Assembly (NCBI RefSeq): GCF_027587205.1 | Contig: NZ_JAPDOD010000050.1 | Span: 1 to 64,000, forward strand | Direction of reading: 5' to 3' | DNA: 64,000 bases | Source of the DNA: Solirubrobacter ginsenosidimutans | GTDB taxonomy: Bacteria > Actinomycetota > Thermoleophilia > Solirubrobacterales > Solirubrobacteraceae | Part shown: piece after piece, positions 52,225 to 61,453 of the stretch | Layout: each line of letters opens with the position of its first letter | How positions within the stretch are numbered: position 1 is the first letter of the stretch | Made by a program: the position numbers and the translations under genes | Notes under the pieces: generated by a model | What the model was told of the DNA's origin: nothing | What the model saw: only the letters and a program-made list of their open reading frames with translations | Database searches by the model: none

Positions 52225-53042
52225 CCGGCGCCGCGGCCGCGCCGCGCGCCGACCTGCGCGAGGCGCGGGCCACGACGCGACGCGTCGCCGGCACGTTCGC
52301 GCTCGCCTGCCGGCTGCTCCCGCGCGCCGTGCGCGATGACGTGTACCTGCTCTACCTCGTCCTACGGACCCTCGACGACCTGGTGGACGACGGCCATATG
52401 GAGGCGAGCGCCCGCGTCGACGCGGTCGCCGCCTGGGCGGCGGGCCAAGTGGGTCCGGGTACCCGCGAGGTGGCGATCCTCGACGCCCTCGCCGCCCGTC
52501 ACCCGCTCCCGCGCCGGGCCGTCGCGGACTTCTGCACCGGCATGCACCAGGATCTCGCGCGCGCGACGTTCGCCGGTGAGGCCGACGTCGATCGCTACTG
52601 CTACCGGGTGGCCGGGACCGTGGGGCTGCTGATGACCGCCGTGCTCGGCGCGCGCGACGAGCGGCGGGCAGGACCCGCGGCCGTGGCCCTCGGGATGGCG
52701 ATGCAGCGGACGAACATCCTTCGTGACATCGACGAGGACCTCGCGCGGGGGCGCATCTACGTGTCCCAGGAAGCGCTGGAGCGGCACGGATCGCTGCTGC
52801 CCGGCCGGCGCTCCGCGCTGCTGCGCGAGCAGATCGCGTACGCCGACCGCCTCTACGAGGTCGGGCTCGCCGGCGTCGATGCCCTCGGGCGCGGGCGGCG
52901 CGCGATCGCCGCCGCCGGCGCGGCGTACCGCGAGATCCTGCGCCAACTCGAGCGCGATGGCTACGGCGTGAGCGCAGGTCGCTCGAGCGTCCCCACGCCA
53001 CGCAAGCTCGCCGTCGCCGGGCGCGCGGCATGCCGCGGCTGA
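52221..53042 (+). CDS. crtB: Phytoene synthase
   Basis: GTG 52221 overlaps the crtI stop. The 273-residue protein has both squalene/phytoene synthase Asp-rich motifs (DDLVDD about 55-60 and LRDIDEDLARGRIY about 170-185). It condenses two GGPP to phytoene. The frame continues upstream, antisense-like, and that part was discarded. It overlaps the cruF-like gene by 13 bp. Confidence 0.93.
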   Translation: MTGAAAAPRADLREARATTRRVAGTFALACRLLPRAVRDDVYLLYLVLRTLDDLVDDGHMEASARVDAVAAWAAGQVGPGTREVAILDALAARHPLPRRAVADFCTGMHQDLARATFAGEADVDRYCYRVAGTVGLLMTAVLGARDERRAGPAAVALGMAMQRTNILRDIDEDLARGRIYVSQEALERHGSLLPGRRSALLREQIAYADRLYEVGLAGVDALGRGRRAIAAAGAAYREILRQLERDGYGVSAGRSSVPTPRKLAVAGRAACRG

Positions 53043-53752
53043 CGACCGCGCTGCTCGCCGCCGTGGCCGCCGCGCAGGTGGCCTATGGCCGCGCGCCGGA
53101 ACCACGCTCGCCCGCCCAGACGCGCGCGCTGGTGCTGGCGATGTTCGCGCTCTCGACGATCGAGGCGAAGCAGGCACGCGGGCGGCGCGGCGTACTCGTG
53201 GGGGCGATCTGCGGCACGGTCGGCTTCGGCGCCGAGCTCGTCGGCGTGGCGACGGGGCGGCCGTTCGGTCGGTACGCGTACTCGAGCCGCCTCGGCCCGC
53301 GTGTGCGCGGGGTGCCGCTGCTGGCCGCGGCCGCGTGGGCGCTGCTCGGTCGTCCCGCCTGGGTCGCCGCCGGCTGGGTGGACGCGCGCCCGGCGGTGCG
53401 CGTGCCGCTCGCCGCCGCGGCGCTGACCGCGTGGGACGTCTTCCTCGACCCGCGGATGGTGCGCGAGGGCTACTGGACCTGGCGCGACGGCGGCGCCTAC
53501 GAGGGCATCCCCGCCTCGAACTTCGCCGGCTGGTTCGCCTGCGGGCTCGCCGCGTTCACGCTCGTCGCCGTGCTCGACGACGCGCCGCCGGACGCGCGCG
53601 ACGACGGCGCGCTGGCGCTGTACGCCTGGACGTGGGTGGGCGAGTCGGTCGCCAACGCGGTGCTCTGGCGTCGGCGGCGCGTCGCGGTGGCGGGCGCCTT
53701 GGCGATGGGCGCGATCGCCGCGCCGGCGCTGCATGCGAGGTATCGCGCGTGA
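53030..53752 (+). CDS. CruF-like carotenoid 1,2-hydratase (carotenoid biosynthesis membrane protein)
   Basis: The 240-residue polytopic protein has several membrane helices and motifs of the CruF/DUF422 family: GTVGFGAELVGVATGRPFGRYAYS, then TAWDVFLDPRMVREGYWTW and YEGIPASNFAGWF. Family members add water across the C-1,2 double bond of acyclic carotenoid ends. It lies in the operon between crtB and a second desaturase. Confidence 0.82.
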   Translation: MPRLTTALLAAVAAAQVAYGRAPEPRSPAQTRALVLAMFALSTIEAKQARGRRGVLVGAICGTVGFGAELVGVATGRPFGRYAYSSRLGPRVRGVPLLAAAAWALLGRPAWVAAGWVDARPAVRVPLAAAALTAWDVFLDPRMVREGYWTWRDGGAYEGIPASNFAGWFACGLAAFTLVAVLDDAPPDARDDGALALYAWTWVGESVANAVLWRRRRVAVAGALAMGAIAAPALHARYRA

Positions 53753-53816
53753 TCGCCGCGCTCGGGCGGCACCCGTATGGCACCGGTGGGCCGGCCCGCT
53801 GGGCGAGGTGGCGAGG

Positions 53817-55223
53817 GTGAGGATCGCCGTCGTCGGCGCGGGCGTCGGCGGTCTGGCCGCCGCGGTCGAACTCGCCCATCTCGGGCACCACGTCACGGTG
53901 CTCGAGCGCCGCGACGTGCCGGGCGGCAAGTGCGCGCGGGTCGTCCGCGGGCCGTTCCGGTGGGACGCGGGCCCGTCGCTGCTCACGCTGCCACACGTGT
54001 TCCGCGCGCTCTTCGCCGCCACCGGCGCGCCGTTGGAAGAGGAGCTCGAGCTGCTGCGCGTGGAGCCCGTGACCCGCTACACGTTCGCCGACGGCTCAAG
54101 CGTGGAGCTCTCCGCGGACCTGCCGCGCGCGCTCGAGGCGTTGGAGACGTGGTCGCGCGGTGCCGGTGCCGACTGGGCGCGGTACCTCGCCACCTGCGCC
54201 GCGATCTGGCCGGCGTCGGAGGCGTTCCTGAGCGGTCACCCGCCATGGCGCAGCGGCGCGCGGCCCGACCCGGCCGCCGCCGCGCGCATCCGGCCGTCGC
54301 GCACGCTGCGCGACTTCGCCCGCGTCCACGCCCGCGACCCGCGTCTGCGCATGATCATCGAGCGGTTCGCGAGCTACGCCGGCGGCGATCCCCGCCGGAT
54401 GCCGGCGGCGCTGGCCGTCGCCGGGTACGTCGAGCACGCGTTCGGCGCCTGGCATCCGCGGGGCGGGATGAACGAGCTCGTGCTCGCGCTCACGCGCCGG
54501 CTGGCCGCGGTCGGCGGCGAGCTGCGCCTCGGCACGCACGTCGAACGCATCGCCGTGCGCGACGGGCGCGTACGGGCCGTGCACACCTCGGCGGGCAGCG
54601 TGCCCGCGGACGCGGTGATCACGGACGTCGACCGTGCGGTGGTGCGCGGGTCCCTGCTCGCGCTGCCGGCCGCCCGGAGCACCGCTCGCTCGGTGTCCGG
54701 CCTCGCGCTGCTGCTCGGCCTGCGCGGCGCCACCCCGGGCGTGACCCATCATGCGATCCGGTTTCCGGCCGACCCCGACGCCGAGCTCGACGACCTCTTC
54801 GTCCACCGGCGCCCGGTCCGCGACCCGACGATCTACGTCTGCGCGCCGGGTGTGACGGATCCCGGGGACGCGCCGCCGGGCGATGAGGCCTGGTTCGTCC
54901 TGGTCAACGCGCCCGCGATCGGTGCGGCCGGCGACTGGGAGGACGCCGAGTCGGCGCTGCTCGACCGCCTGTCCGTGCGGGACAGACTCGTCGAATGCCT
55001 TCGCCGCTCACCCGCCGACCTCGAGCGCGAGACCGGCGATCCGGGCGGCGCGATCTACGGCGACGCACCGCACGGCCGGCTGCGTGGACTCGTCCGTCCG
55101 GCGACGCGGATCCGCGGAGCGCGCGGGCTCTGGCTGGTCGGCGGCAGCGTGCGTCCCGGCGGCGGGTTGCCACTCGTGACCCTCGGCGCCCGCGCCGTCG
55201 CCCGCGCTATCGGTCCAGCGTGA
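53817..55223 (+). CDS. CrtD-like carotenoid 3,4-desaturase (FAD oxidoreductase)
   Basis: GTG 53817 gives [22 protein letters not shown] at the N-terminus. [25 protein letters not shown] and [21 protein letters not shown] are closer to CrtD (hydroxyneurosporene/methoxyneurosporene desaturase) than to CrtI. The end has [20 protein letters not shown]. The 468-residue enzyme would desaturate a 1-hydroxylated acyclic carotenoid. The 3' end overlaps the convergent crtA-like gene by 17 bp. Confidence 0.8.
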   Translation: MRIAVVGAGVGGLAAAVELAHLGHHVTVLERRDVPGGKCARVVRGPFRWDAGPSLLTLPHVFRALFAATGAPLEEELELLRVEPVTRYTFADGSSVELSADLPRALEALETWSRGAGADWARYLATCAAIWPASEAFLSGHPPWRSGARPDPAAAARIRPSRTLRDFARVHARDPRLRMIIERFASYAGGDPRRMPAALAVAGYVEHAFGAWHPRGGMNELVLALTRRLAAVGGELRLGTHVERIAVRDGRVRAVHTSAGSVPADAVITDVDRAVVRGSLLALPAARSTARSVSGLALLLGLRGATPGVTHHAIRFPADPDAELDDLFVHRRPVRDPTIYVCAPGVTDPGDAPPGDEAWFVLVNAPAIGAAGDWEDAESALLDRLSVRDRLVECLRRSPADLERETGDPGGAIYGDAPHGRLRGLVRPATRIRGARGLWLVGGSVRPGGGLPLVTLGARAVARAIGPA

Positions 55224-55989
55224 GCGGGTCCGTACCGTCCCACGCGCCCTCGGACCCGTACGGGGCGAAGCGGGCGAAGAGCTCCTCGGAGAACCAGCCC
55301 GCGTCTCGCGCGCGGCGGACAACGGTGGCATGGGCGGAGCGCCGGTAGGCGAAGCTCGTCGCGTCCGCGAGGGTGCGCCAGAGCGTGAAGTTCGCCTGGC
55401 GCAGGACCGGTCGCTCGCCGACGCCGACCGCCGCCAGCAGCCCGGGCTGATGCGCGAGGTCGGCGTCGGGGCCGGCGATCGCGCCGTAGAAGGCGCGCGC
55501 GCTGCGCGGCCGGATCGCGGCGCGGGTCAGGATCGCCACGGCGCCCTCCGGCGGCGCCACCGACGGCGCTCCGGCCAGCGGGTCTCCCCCGCCCCAGGAG
55601 CCGTGCCGGCGCACGGGCGTCAGCCGCACCACGTAGCGCTCCTCGGACAGCGCGTCCCAGCGGCGCGCCACCGGGTGGCGTGAGAGGAAGGCGTCGAGCG
55701 CCGCGTCGTCGTCCCACACGGCGAACAGCGCCCAGCGCCGCAGGTCCGCCGACAGCGTCATCGTCCGCCCGCGGCCCGTTCCGAGCAGCCGCCAGAAGCG
55801 AAGCCCGTCGACGCGCCCGAGCCCGCGCCGGTCCAGTCCCATGCGACCGAGCGGCGTCGCGGCACGTGCGTAGCGGACCAGGTGAAAGGAGGCGACGGGC
55901 AGGCGTGGATCATCGGACCCGTCCGCCGAGCGGGCATCTGGCCGTGGGCCACGGCGCCGCCGGGCAAAGGACGGGTCGACCGCCCACAC
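55207..55989 (-). CDS. CrtA-like spheroidene monooxygenase family protein
   Basis: The conserved core is [63 protein letters not shown] and [24 protein letters not shown], as in CrtA ketolases. No start codon lies close to VASFHL; GTG 55989 is the nearest upstream start and adds 34 weakly conserved residues. It would insert a 2-keto group in acyclic carotenoids. It is divergent from the prenyl synthase only 21 nt away. Confidence 0.8.
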   Translation of the reverse strand: MWAVDPSFARRRRGPRPDARSADGSDDPRLPVASFHLVRYARAATPLGRMGLDRRGLGRVDGLRFWRLLGTGRGRTMTLSADLRRWALFAVWDDDAALDAFLSRHPVARRWDALSEERYVVRLTPVRRHGSWGGGDPLAGAPSVAPPEGAVAILTRAAIRPRSARAFYGAIAGPDADLAHQPGLLAAVGVGERPVLRQANFTLWRTLADATSFAYRRSAHATVVRRARDAGWFSEELFARFAPYGSEGAWDGTDPLTLDR

Positions 55990-56010
55990 GTGCCCCGGGA
56001 TCCTCGCGGG

Positions 56011-56922
56011 ATGCACCCTGCCGCTTCCCAAGACGTCCCCGAGAGGGCCGCCGGTTTTCCGGACGACCTGACCCTCCTGGTCAACGACTACCTCGCCCAG
56101 TTGCGGTTCGCCCGCGAGCCCGGCGTCAGCGGACTGCAGGAGGCGATGCACTACTCGCTGCTGGCCCCCGGCAAGCGCGTCCGGCCGGTCCTGGCCCTGG
56201 CCACCGCGCGCGCCATCGGGCACGATCCGCGCGAGGTCCTGCCGCTGGCCGCGGCGCTCGAGCTCATCCACACCTTCACCCTCGTCCACGACGATCTGCC
56301 GGCGCTCGACGACGACGACCTGCGCCGCGGCCAGCCGACCGCGCACGTGCGCTTCGGCGAGGACGTCGCCATCCTCGCCGCGGACGCGCTGTTCGCCGAG
56401 GCGTTCCGGCTCGTCTTGAGCGAGCAGCGCGGCGAACCGGCGCACGTGCTCGCCGCACTCGCGGCGCTGACCGACGCGACCGGCGTCAACGGGCTGGCGG
56501 GCGGCCAGTACATCGACGTGCGCGGGCTCGCCGGCGCCAGGAGCGTCGGCCTGCGATGCCTGCACCGGCTCAAGACCGGCGCACTGATGCGCGCCAGCGT
56601 CGAGAGCGTCCTGCTCGTGCACGGCTTCAAGGGCGTCGCCCTGGATGAGTTCCGGAAGTTCGCCGACGAGCTGGGGCTGCTGTTTCAGATCGTCGACGAC
56701 ATCCTCGACGTCACGGCCGACGCCTCCGAGCTCGGCAAGGACACCGGCACCGACGCCCGCCACGGGAAGGTCACCTACGTCAGCCGGTTCGGGCTGCCAT
56801 GGGCGCAGAGCCTGGCCGAGCAGACGCACGCCGCCGCTCGCGCCGCGCTGGCGCGCGCCGTCCCGGACGGCGCCGCCGAGCTCGAGGCGATCACCGACTT
56901 CTTCCTGGATCGCACGTCCTAA
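56011..56922 (+). CDS. Polyprenyl diphosphate synthase (FPP/GGPP synthase)
   Basis: The 303-residue protein has the first Asp-rich motif [10 protein letters not shown] (from residue 94) and the second DDILDVTAD, with GKRVRPVL and GGQYIDV. The DDxxxxD spacing is the bacterial FPP/GGPP type. In this cluster it should supply GGPP for crtB. Start is ATG 56011; upstream in-frame sequence overlaps the divergent crtA-like gene. Confidence 0.93.
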   Translation: MHPAASQDVPERAAGFPDDLTLLVNDYLAQLRFAREPGVSGLQEAMHYSLLAPGKRVRPVLALATARAIGHDPREVLPLAAALELIHTFTLVHDDLPALDDDDLRRGQPTAHVRFGEDVAILAADALFAEAFRLVLSEQRGEPAHVLAALAALTDATGVNGLAGGQYIDVRGLAGARSVGLRCLHRLKTGALMRASVESVLLVHGFKGVALDEFRKFADELGLLFQIVDDILDVTADASELGKDTGTDARHGKVTYVSRFGLPWAQSLAEQTHAAARAALARAVPDGAAELEAITDFFLDRTS

Positions 56923-56961
56923 GTCACGGCCGTGGTATCAACACCAGTTGGCACGTTCGGA

Positions 56962-57010
56962 GGGGTGTTTCGTTTTGGTTCACCCCTGGTGAACTAAGTC
57001 GTAACACCCC
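56962..57010. repeat. Symmetric nested hairpin (two-stem palindrome)
   Basis: The outer arms GGGGTGTT (56962-56969) and AACACCCC (57003-57010) enclose inner arms GTTCACC (56978-56984) and GGTGAAC (56988-56994) with a CCT loop. An 8-nt unpaired spacer lies on each side between the stems. It follows the prenyl synthase stop by 39 nt, in locally T-rich DNA. It may be a terminator or structured mobile-element remnant. Confidence 0.6.
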
Positions 57011-57070
57011 CCAACGCGCGTGACTGGTTGCTCACCGGAACCGATCACCGAAGGCTCGCCGCGGACGGGG

Positions 57071-58105
57071 GTGTCAGGTACTACGATTATCCGAGGCGCC
57101 GTAGCGCTGTCTCGACAGCGACCTCGACCCGGGAAGTCATGCCGGGCACATCGACGGGACGGCGCCCAGCGACCTGACCACGGATCCACTTCGGCCCGCT
57201 GTCGTCATAGTGCAGCAGGGCATACAGGTCCCACCACGGATCGAGAGTCACCCCGGCGATCGACTCATAGAGCGATCGAAGCTGCTCCGACCACTCGGGC
57301 GAGTAGAGCGCCGCCAAGTATCGCCGACAGTGCCCGACGTCAATCGCGCGCGCCCCCCGATGGATGGAGTTCCAGTCGGTCAGTCCAGTAATCCTCCCGC
57401 GCGACCACAGCAGGTTGACAGGCAGGAGATCGCCGTGCAGAAAGACGGCAGTGTCCTTTGGCGGCGGCGCCGCCATGACATCAAACGCCGCCTTCCACAC
57501 AGCCGGCTTCTGTGCGTCGACCGGCACCTGAAACCCGTCTACAGGAGCGATCCAAGAATCCGTCCAGGGTCTGAACAGCTTCGCGGGGAGATCGAGGGAA
57601 TGCAGCAATACAGCAATCTCCGCGATCCTCGTCATCCACGACCGAGGTTCCGCCGGATTGAGGTGAACCTGCCCCTGCAACCGTGTCATCAGCAACGATG
57701 GCGCGCCCCCCGTCGAAGCACCAGCAACATCAGTAGCCAGGATGCCCGGAACCGGGAGCCCACTTCCCGCCACCACACCAAGGTTGGCGATCTCGTTCTC
57801 CAAGCTCCCCTGCAGGCCAAGCCCGCCCGGGTACTGCCGCAGTACGACGAACGTTCGCATTCCACGTCGCTCGACAGTCAGCCGATTTACGGCGGAGCAG
57901 ACGCCACCGGTCAATCGGCGATAGCCAACGATGCGACTGCCCCGACCCATCGAAGCCGCAACCCAGGCGAGAGTCTCCACGGAGGGCCGACGCTGCCTGA
58001 ACCCGCCATCCCTCCAGTCGCCGTCGGTCATGAGCGCGAGCCTATCCGTCCCCCGGAAGGCCGACGGCGGACCGGAGTGTCAGTACCACGCCCGTAACTG
58101 TCGGT
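57071..58105. repeat. Imperfect direct repeats flanking the phosphotransferase gene
   Basis: GTGTCAGGTACTACG (57071-57085) and GTGTCAGTACCACG (58077-58090) lie just outside the two ends of the low-GC gene. The second is followed by CCCGTAACTGTCGGT (58091-58105), which also occurs exactly at 10880-10894. Confidence 0.55.
57087..58031 (-). CDS. Aminoglycoside-phosphotransferase-family (APH/kinase-like) protein
   Basis: The 314-residue protein has the APH/choline-kinase catalytic loop FLHGDLLPVNLLW (Asp and Asn of HGDxxxxN) and a GLTDWNS segment for the metal-binding Asp. It also has an N-terminal nucleotide-binding half (RLTGGVCSAVNRL). The substrate is unknown: antibiotic, sugar or metabolite. 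Base composition is visibly less GC-rich than its neighbours, and short direct repeats flank it, suggesting acquisition by transfer. Confidence 0.85.
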   Translation of the reverse strand: MTDGDWRDGGFRQRRPSVETLAWVAASMGRGSRIVGYRRLTGGVCSAVNRLTVERRGMRTFVVLRQYPGGLGLQGSLENEIANLGVVAGSGLPVPGILATDVAGASTGGAPSLLMTRLQGQVHLNPAEPRSWMTRIAEIAVLLHSLDLPAKLFRPWTDSWIAPVDGFQVPVDAQKPAVWKAAFDVMAAPPPKDTAVFLHGDLLPVNLLWSRGRITGLTDWNSIHRGARAIDVGHCRRYLAALYSPEWSEQLRSLYESIAGVTLDPWWDLYALLHYDDSGPKWIRGQVAGRRPVDVPGMTSRVEVAVETALRRLG

Positions 58106-58126
58106 CGGTCACTGCTGCCCGCGCCC

Positions 58127-58146
58127 GCGGCCCGCGCGCGGGCCGC
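58127..58146 (-). terminator. 20-bp perfect palindrome downstream of phosphoketolase
   Basis: GCGGCCCGCG and its exact reverse complement are contiguous. It lies 41 nt beyond the phosphoketolase stop, and all bases are G/C. Likely terminator; it could also be a protein-binding site. Confidence 0.55.
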
Positions 58147-58187
58147 CTGACGGGACAAGCCCGCGGCGGCCCGCGCACGTCAGTCGC

Positions 58188-60581
58188 TCAGTTCGGACCC
58201 GGCCAGGTCCACTCGAGCACCTCGGGAAGGTCCACGCCGTGCCGGCAGATGTACTGCTTGTGTCGGAGCTTGGAGTCGCGCATCTCCTGGGCGACGTACG
58301 CGGCGCGGTGGCCGAGCTGCGGCAGCCGGCCGACGACGTTCTCGACGAGGCTGAAGCGGTCGATGTGGTTCATCACGCACATGTCGAACGGCGTCGAGGT
58401 CGTGCCTTCCTCGATGTAGCCGCGGACGTGCAGGTTGGCGTGATTGGTGCGGTGGCAGGTGAGGCGGTGGATGAGCCACGGATAGCCGTGGTACGCGAAG
58501 ACGATCGGCTTGTCGGGCGTGAACAGCGCGTCGAAGCGCTGGTCGGACAGGCCGTGGGGGTGCTCGCTCTCCGGCTGCAGCGTCATCAGGTCGACCACGT
58601 TCACCACGCGGATCCGCAGCTCGGGGAAGCGCTGGCGCAGCAGGTCGACGGCGGCGAGCGTCTCCAGCGTCGGCACGTCGCCGGCGCAGGCCATCACGAC
58701 GTCCGGCTCGCCGTCGTGGTCGTTGCTCGCCCAGTCCCAGATCGTCACGCCCTGGGCGCAGTGCTTGATCGCGGCGTCCATCGTCAGGAACTGCGGCGCC
58801 GGCTGCTTGCCGGCGACGATCACGTTGACGAGGTCGCGGCTGCGCAGGCACTGGTCGGCGACGGCCAGGAGCGTGTTCGCGTCCGGCGGGAGCCACACGC
58901 GCACGATGTCGGACTTCTTGTTGACGACGTGATCGATGAACCCGGGGTCCTGGTGGCTGAAGCCGTTGTGGTCCTGCCGCCAGACATGCGAGGTCAAGAG
59001 GTAGTTCAGGGAGGCGATCGGCCTGCGCCAGGGCAGCTCGCGGGTGGTCTTCAGCCACTTGGCGTGCTGGTTGAACATCGAGTCGACGATGTGGATGAAC
59101 GCCTCGTAGGAGGAGAACAGGCCGTGGCGCCCGGTGAGCAGGTACCCCTCCAGCCAGCCCTGGCAGGTGTGCTCGGAGAGGATCTCCATCACGCGGCCGT
59201 TGGCGGCGAGGTTCTCGTCGGCGGGCAGCTCGCGCGCCATCCAGGCATTCGCCGTGACGTCGTAGAGGGCGCCCAGGCGGTTGGATGCCGTCTCGTCGGC
59301 GCCGACCACGCGGAAGTTGCGCTGCTCGTCGTTGAGGCGCATCACGTCGCGCAGGTAGTAGCCGAGCACGCGCGTGGCCTCGGCGGTCGCGGCGCCCGGG
59401 GCGGGCACGTCGACGGCGAAGTCGCGGAAGTCGGGCATGCGCAGGTCGCGCAGCAGCGTCCCGCCGTTGGCGTGCGGGTTGGCGCCCATGCGCCGGTCGC
59501 CGACAGGGGCGAGCTCGCGAAGCGCTTCGACCAGTCGCCCTTCCTCGTCGAAGAGCTCGTCCGGGCGGTAGCTGAGCAGCCAGCGCTCGAGCTCCTGCAC
59601 GCGCCCGGGCTTCCCGGCGAGATCGCTGAGCGGGACCTGGTGCGAGCGCCAGTGATCCTCGACGGGCTTGCCGTCGACCTCGCGCGGACCCGTCCACCCC
59701 TTCGGCGAGCGCAGCACGATCATCGGCCAGCGCGGACGGTGCGACTCGCCGCTGGCGCGGGCGTGACGCTGGATCTCCGCGATCTCGTCGAGCGCGGCGT
59801 CGAGCGTCGCCGCCATGGCCTGATGCATGGTCTCGGGATCGGCGCCCTCGACGACGTACGGCTTCCAGCCGTAGCCGGTCAGCAGGCTCTCGAGCTCCTC
59901 CGGCTCGATCCGCGCGAGCACCGACGGGTTCGCGATCTTGTAGCCGTTGAGGTGCAGGATCGGCAGCACGGCACCGTCGCCGGCCGGGTCCAGGAACTTG
60001 TTCGAGTGCCAGCTGGCGGCGAGCGGCCCGGTCTCGGCCTCCCCGTCACCGATCACGCAGGCCACCACGAGATCCGGGTTGTCGAACGCGGCGCCGAAGG
60101 CGTGCGAGAGCGCATAGCCCAGCTCGCCGCCCTCATGGATCGACCCGGGCACCTCGGCCGCGACGTGGCTCGGCACGCCGCCCGGGAACGAGAACTGCTT
60201 GAACAGCCGGGACATGCCGCGCTCGTCCTGCGACACGTCGGGATGCACCTCGCTGTAGGTGCCCTCCAGATACGTGTTGGCGAACAGCGCCGGACCGCCA
60301 TGGCCGGGCCCGGTCACGTAGATCATGTTCAGGTCGCGCGCCTTGATGACCCGGTTGAGGTGCGCGTAGAGGAAGTTGAGCCCCGGCGTGGTCCCCCAGT
60401 GCCCGAGCAGACGAGGCTTGATGTGCTCGAGGGCCAGGGGCGTGCGGAGCAACGGGTTGTCGAGCAGGTAGATCTGCCCCACGGACAGGTAGTTGGCGGC
60501 GCGCCAATACGCGTCCATCTGCGCCAGCTCGGTCTCGTCGAGTGCCGCTTGCAGTGTGGGGTGATTCTCTATGGCAGTCAC
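58188..60581 (-). CDS. xfp: Xylulose-5-phosphate/fructose-6-phosphate phosphoketolase
   Basis: The 797-residue length is typical for the family. Visible motifs are [58 protein letters not shown] (thiamine diphosphate site), and [18 protein letters not shown] 60581 starts [10 protein letters not shown]. It converts ketose phosphates plus phosphate to acetyl-phosphate and an aldose phosphate. That feeds acetyl-CoA (two thiolases in the window). No acetate kinase or phosphotransacetylase is adjacent. Confidence 0.96.
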   Translation of the reverse strand: MTAIENHPTLQAALDETELAQMDAYWRAANYLSVGQIYLLDNPLLRTPLALEHIKPRLLGHWGTTPGLNFLYAHLNRVIKARDLNMIYVTGPGHGGPALFANTYLEGTYSEVHPDVSQDERGMSRLFKQFSFPGGVPSHVAAEVPGSIHEGGELGYALSHAFGAAFDNPDLVVACVIGDGEAETGPLAASWHSNKFLDPAGDGAVLPILHLNGYKIANPSVLARIEPEELESLLTGYGWKPYVVEGADPETMHQAMAATLDAALDEIAEIQRHARASGESHRPRWPMIVLRSPKGWTGPREVDGKPVEDHWRSHQVPLSDLAGKPGRVQELERWLLSYRPDELFDEEGRLVEALRELAPVGDRRMGANPHANGGTLLRDLRMPDFRDFAVDVPAPGAATAEATRVLGYYLRDVMRLNDEQRNFRVVGADETASNRLGALYDVTANAWMARELPADENLAANGRVMEILSEHTCQGWLEGYLLTGRHGLFSSYEAFIHIVDSMFNQHAKWLKTTRELPWRRPIASLNYLLTSHVWRQDHNGFSHQDPGFIDHVVNKKSDIVRVWLPPDANTLLAVADQCLRSRDLVNVIVAGKQPAPQFLTMDAAIKHCAQGVTIWDWASNDHDGEPDVVMACAGDVPTLETLAAVDLLRQRFPELRIRVVNVVDLMTLQPESEHPHGLSDQRFDALFTPDKPIVFAYHGYPWLIHRLTCHRTNHANLHVRGYIEEGTTSTPFDMCVMNHIDRFSLVENVVGRLPQLGHRAAYVAQEMRDSKLRHKQYICRHGVDLPEVLEWTWPGPN

Positions 60582-61019
60582 GGTGTCGGACCGTACGGCG
60601 GGGCTTCGGCCCCCAGAACTGCCCGTGCGATGCGTCCGCGCAGGACCTTTGGACCCCGACCCTGTCCACACACGCGCGCGGGCGGCACATGGCCGCCCGC
60701 GTAAGGGTCCGTTTGAGATCTGAGGATCAGTGACCGCGCTGCGACCGGTCGACGGGCGCGCGGGGATCTCTCCGCGGCGCGCCGCCGGCTGATCGGCAAC
60801 TGCCGGCACAGGCCGTTTGTTTCACCATTCGAGCACGGAGATCCGCCCAGAGAACCTGCAGTTCGACTCTGCGGGTGATGGTGTCCATATTGCACCTCGC
60901 TTAGGGGTGGTGGATGAGCAACGCAAACCGTCCACATACGTTGACGCCGTGACCGAGGAACACACCTGGACTCAGGTCGCGCGGCGCGCCGACCCTCGTT
61001 CAGCGCCTCGAGGAACCGC
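60582..61019. other. 438-nt intergenic/leader region, no supported gene
   Basis: Open frames here (e.g. 60817-61053 on the plus strand) have no ribosome-binding site. A perfect 10-bp stem (60677-60686 and 60692-60701) with a 5-nt loop lies about 100 nt upstream of the phosphoketolase start and would be in its leader if transcription begins farther upstream. The stretch 60830-60960 is less GC-rich and is the likely promoter zone. Confidence 0.4.
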
Positions 61020-61041
61020 GGGAGGGGCCGAAGCCCCTCCC
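61020..61041 (-). terminator. Terminator hairpin with UUCG tetraloop
   Basis: On the minus strand the 9-bp arms GGGAGGGGC and GCCCCTCCC enclose TTCG, a very stable RNA tetraloop. It lies 16 nt after the stop of the 61058-61357 gene. Confidence 0.8.
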
Positions 61042-61057
61042 ACGCGCGTCTAGAGGG

Positions 61058-61357
61058 TTAGTTCTGCCGCGGGAACCCGGGGAAGCCGGGGAAGCCGGGG
61101 AAGCTCGGGAACGACGGCTGCGAGCGGGGCGTGCAGCCGACCGACGCGCCCGCGCGGCTGAGCACGTCCGCGAGGGACGAGCCCCCGAGCCCGGACGTGG
61201 GTCCGAGCGGCCCCTTCGCGATGTCCAACAGCGAGCAGACCGTCGGGTCGACGATCGGGGTCGTCGCGGCGTTCGCACTCGCCGCGGGGATGGTCGCCGC
61301 AAACGCGGCGCTGACGGCCGCGGCCGCCAATAGGGATTTTCTGTGAGACAACGTCAT
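61058..61357 (-). CDS. Small secreted Cys-pair protein with FPGFPGF tail
   Basis: AGGAG is 10 nt upstream of ATG 61357. The 99-residue product has a signal peptide (cleavage after ANA, about residue 30), Cys in PTVCSLLD and SVGCTPR about 33 residues apart, and a C-terminal repeat FPGFPGFPGFP. It is too short for an enzyme and probably a surface or wall peptide. No homology to the 16.7-17.8 kb family is evident beyond size and Cys pair. Confidence 0.7.
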   Translation of the reverse strand: MTLSHRKSLLAAAAVSAAFAATIPAASANAATTPIVDPTVCSLLDIAKGPLGPTSGLGGSSLADVLSRAGASVGCTPRSQPSFPSFPGFPGFPGFPRQN

Positions 61358-61453
61358 GAGTTTCTGACTCCTGGTCGACAACGGGATGCCCTCCGACGGT
61401 GGCATCGCCGGAGTGCACCGAGCGCCGTCCCCCAGGACGGTCGGGGCCGGTAC

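Noticed and set aside
49924..53031. 1035-codon minus-strand open frame
   Set aside because: Opposite the NarL regulator, crtI and crtB; Arg-rich without recognisable domains.
58239..60704. 821-codon plus-strand open frame
   Set aside because: Lies entirely opposite phosphoketolase, which has all family motifs.
60817..61053. 78-codon plus-strand ORF before the small exported gene
   Set aside because: No ribosome-binding site, no domain, and it runs antisense into the terminator of the minus-strand gene.
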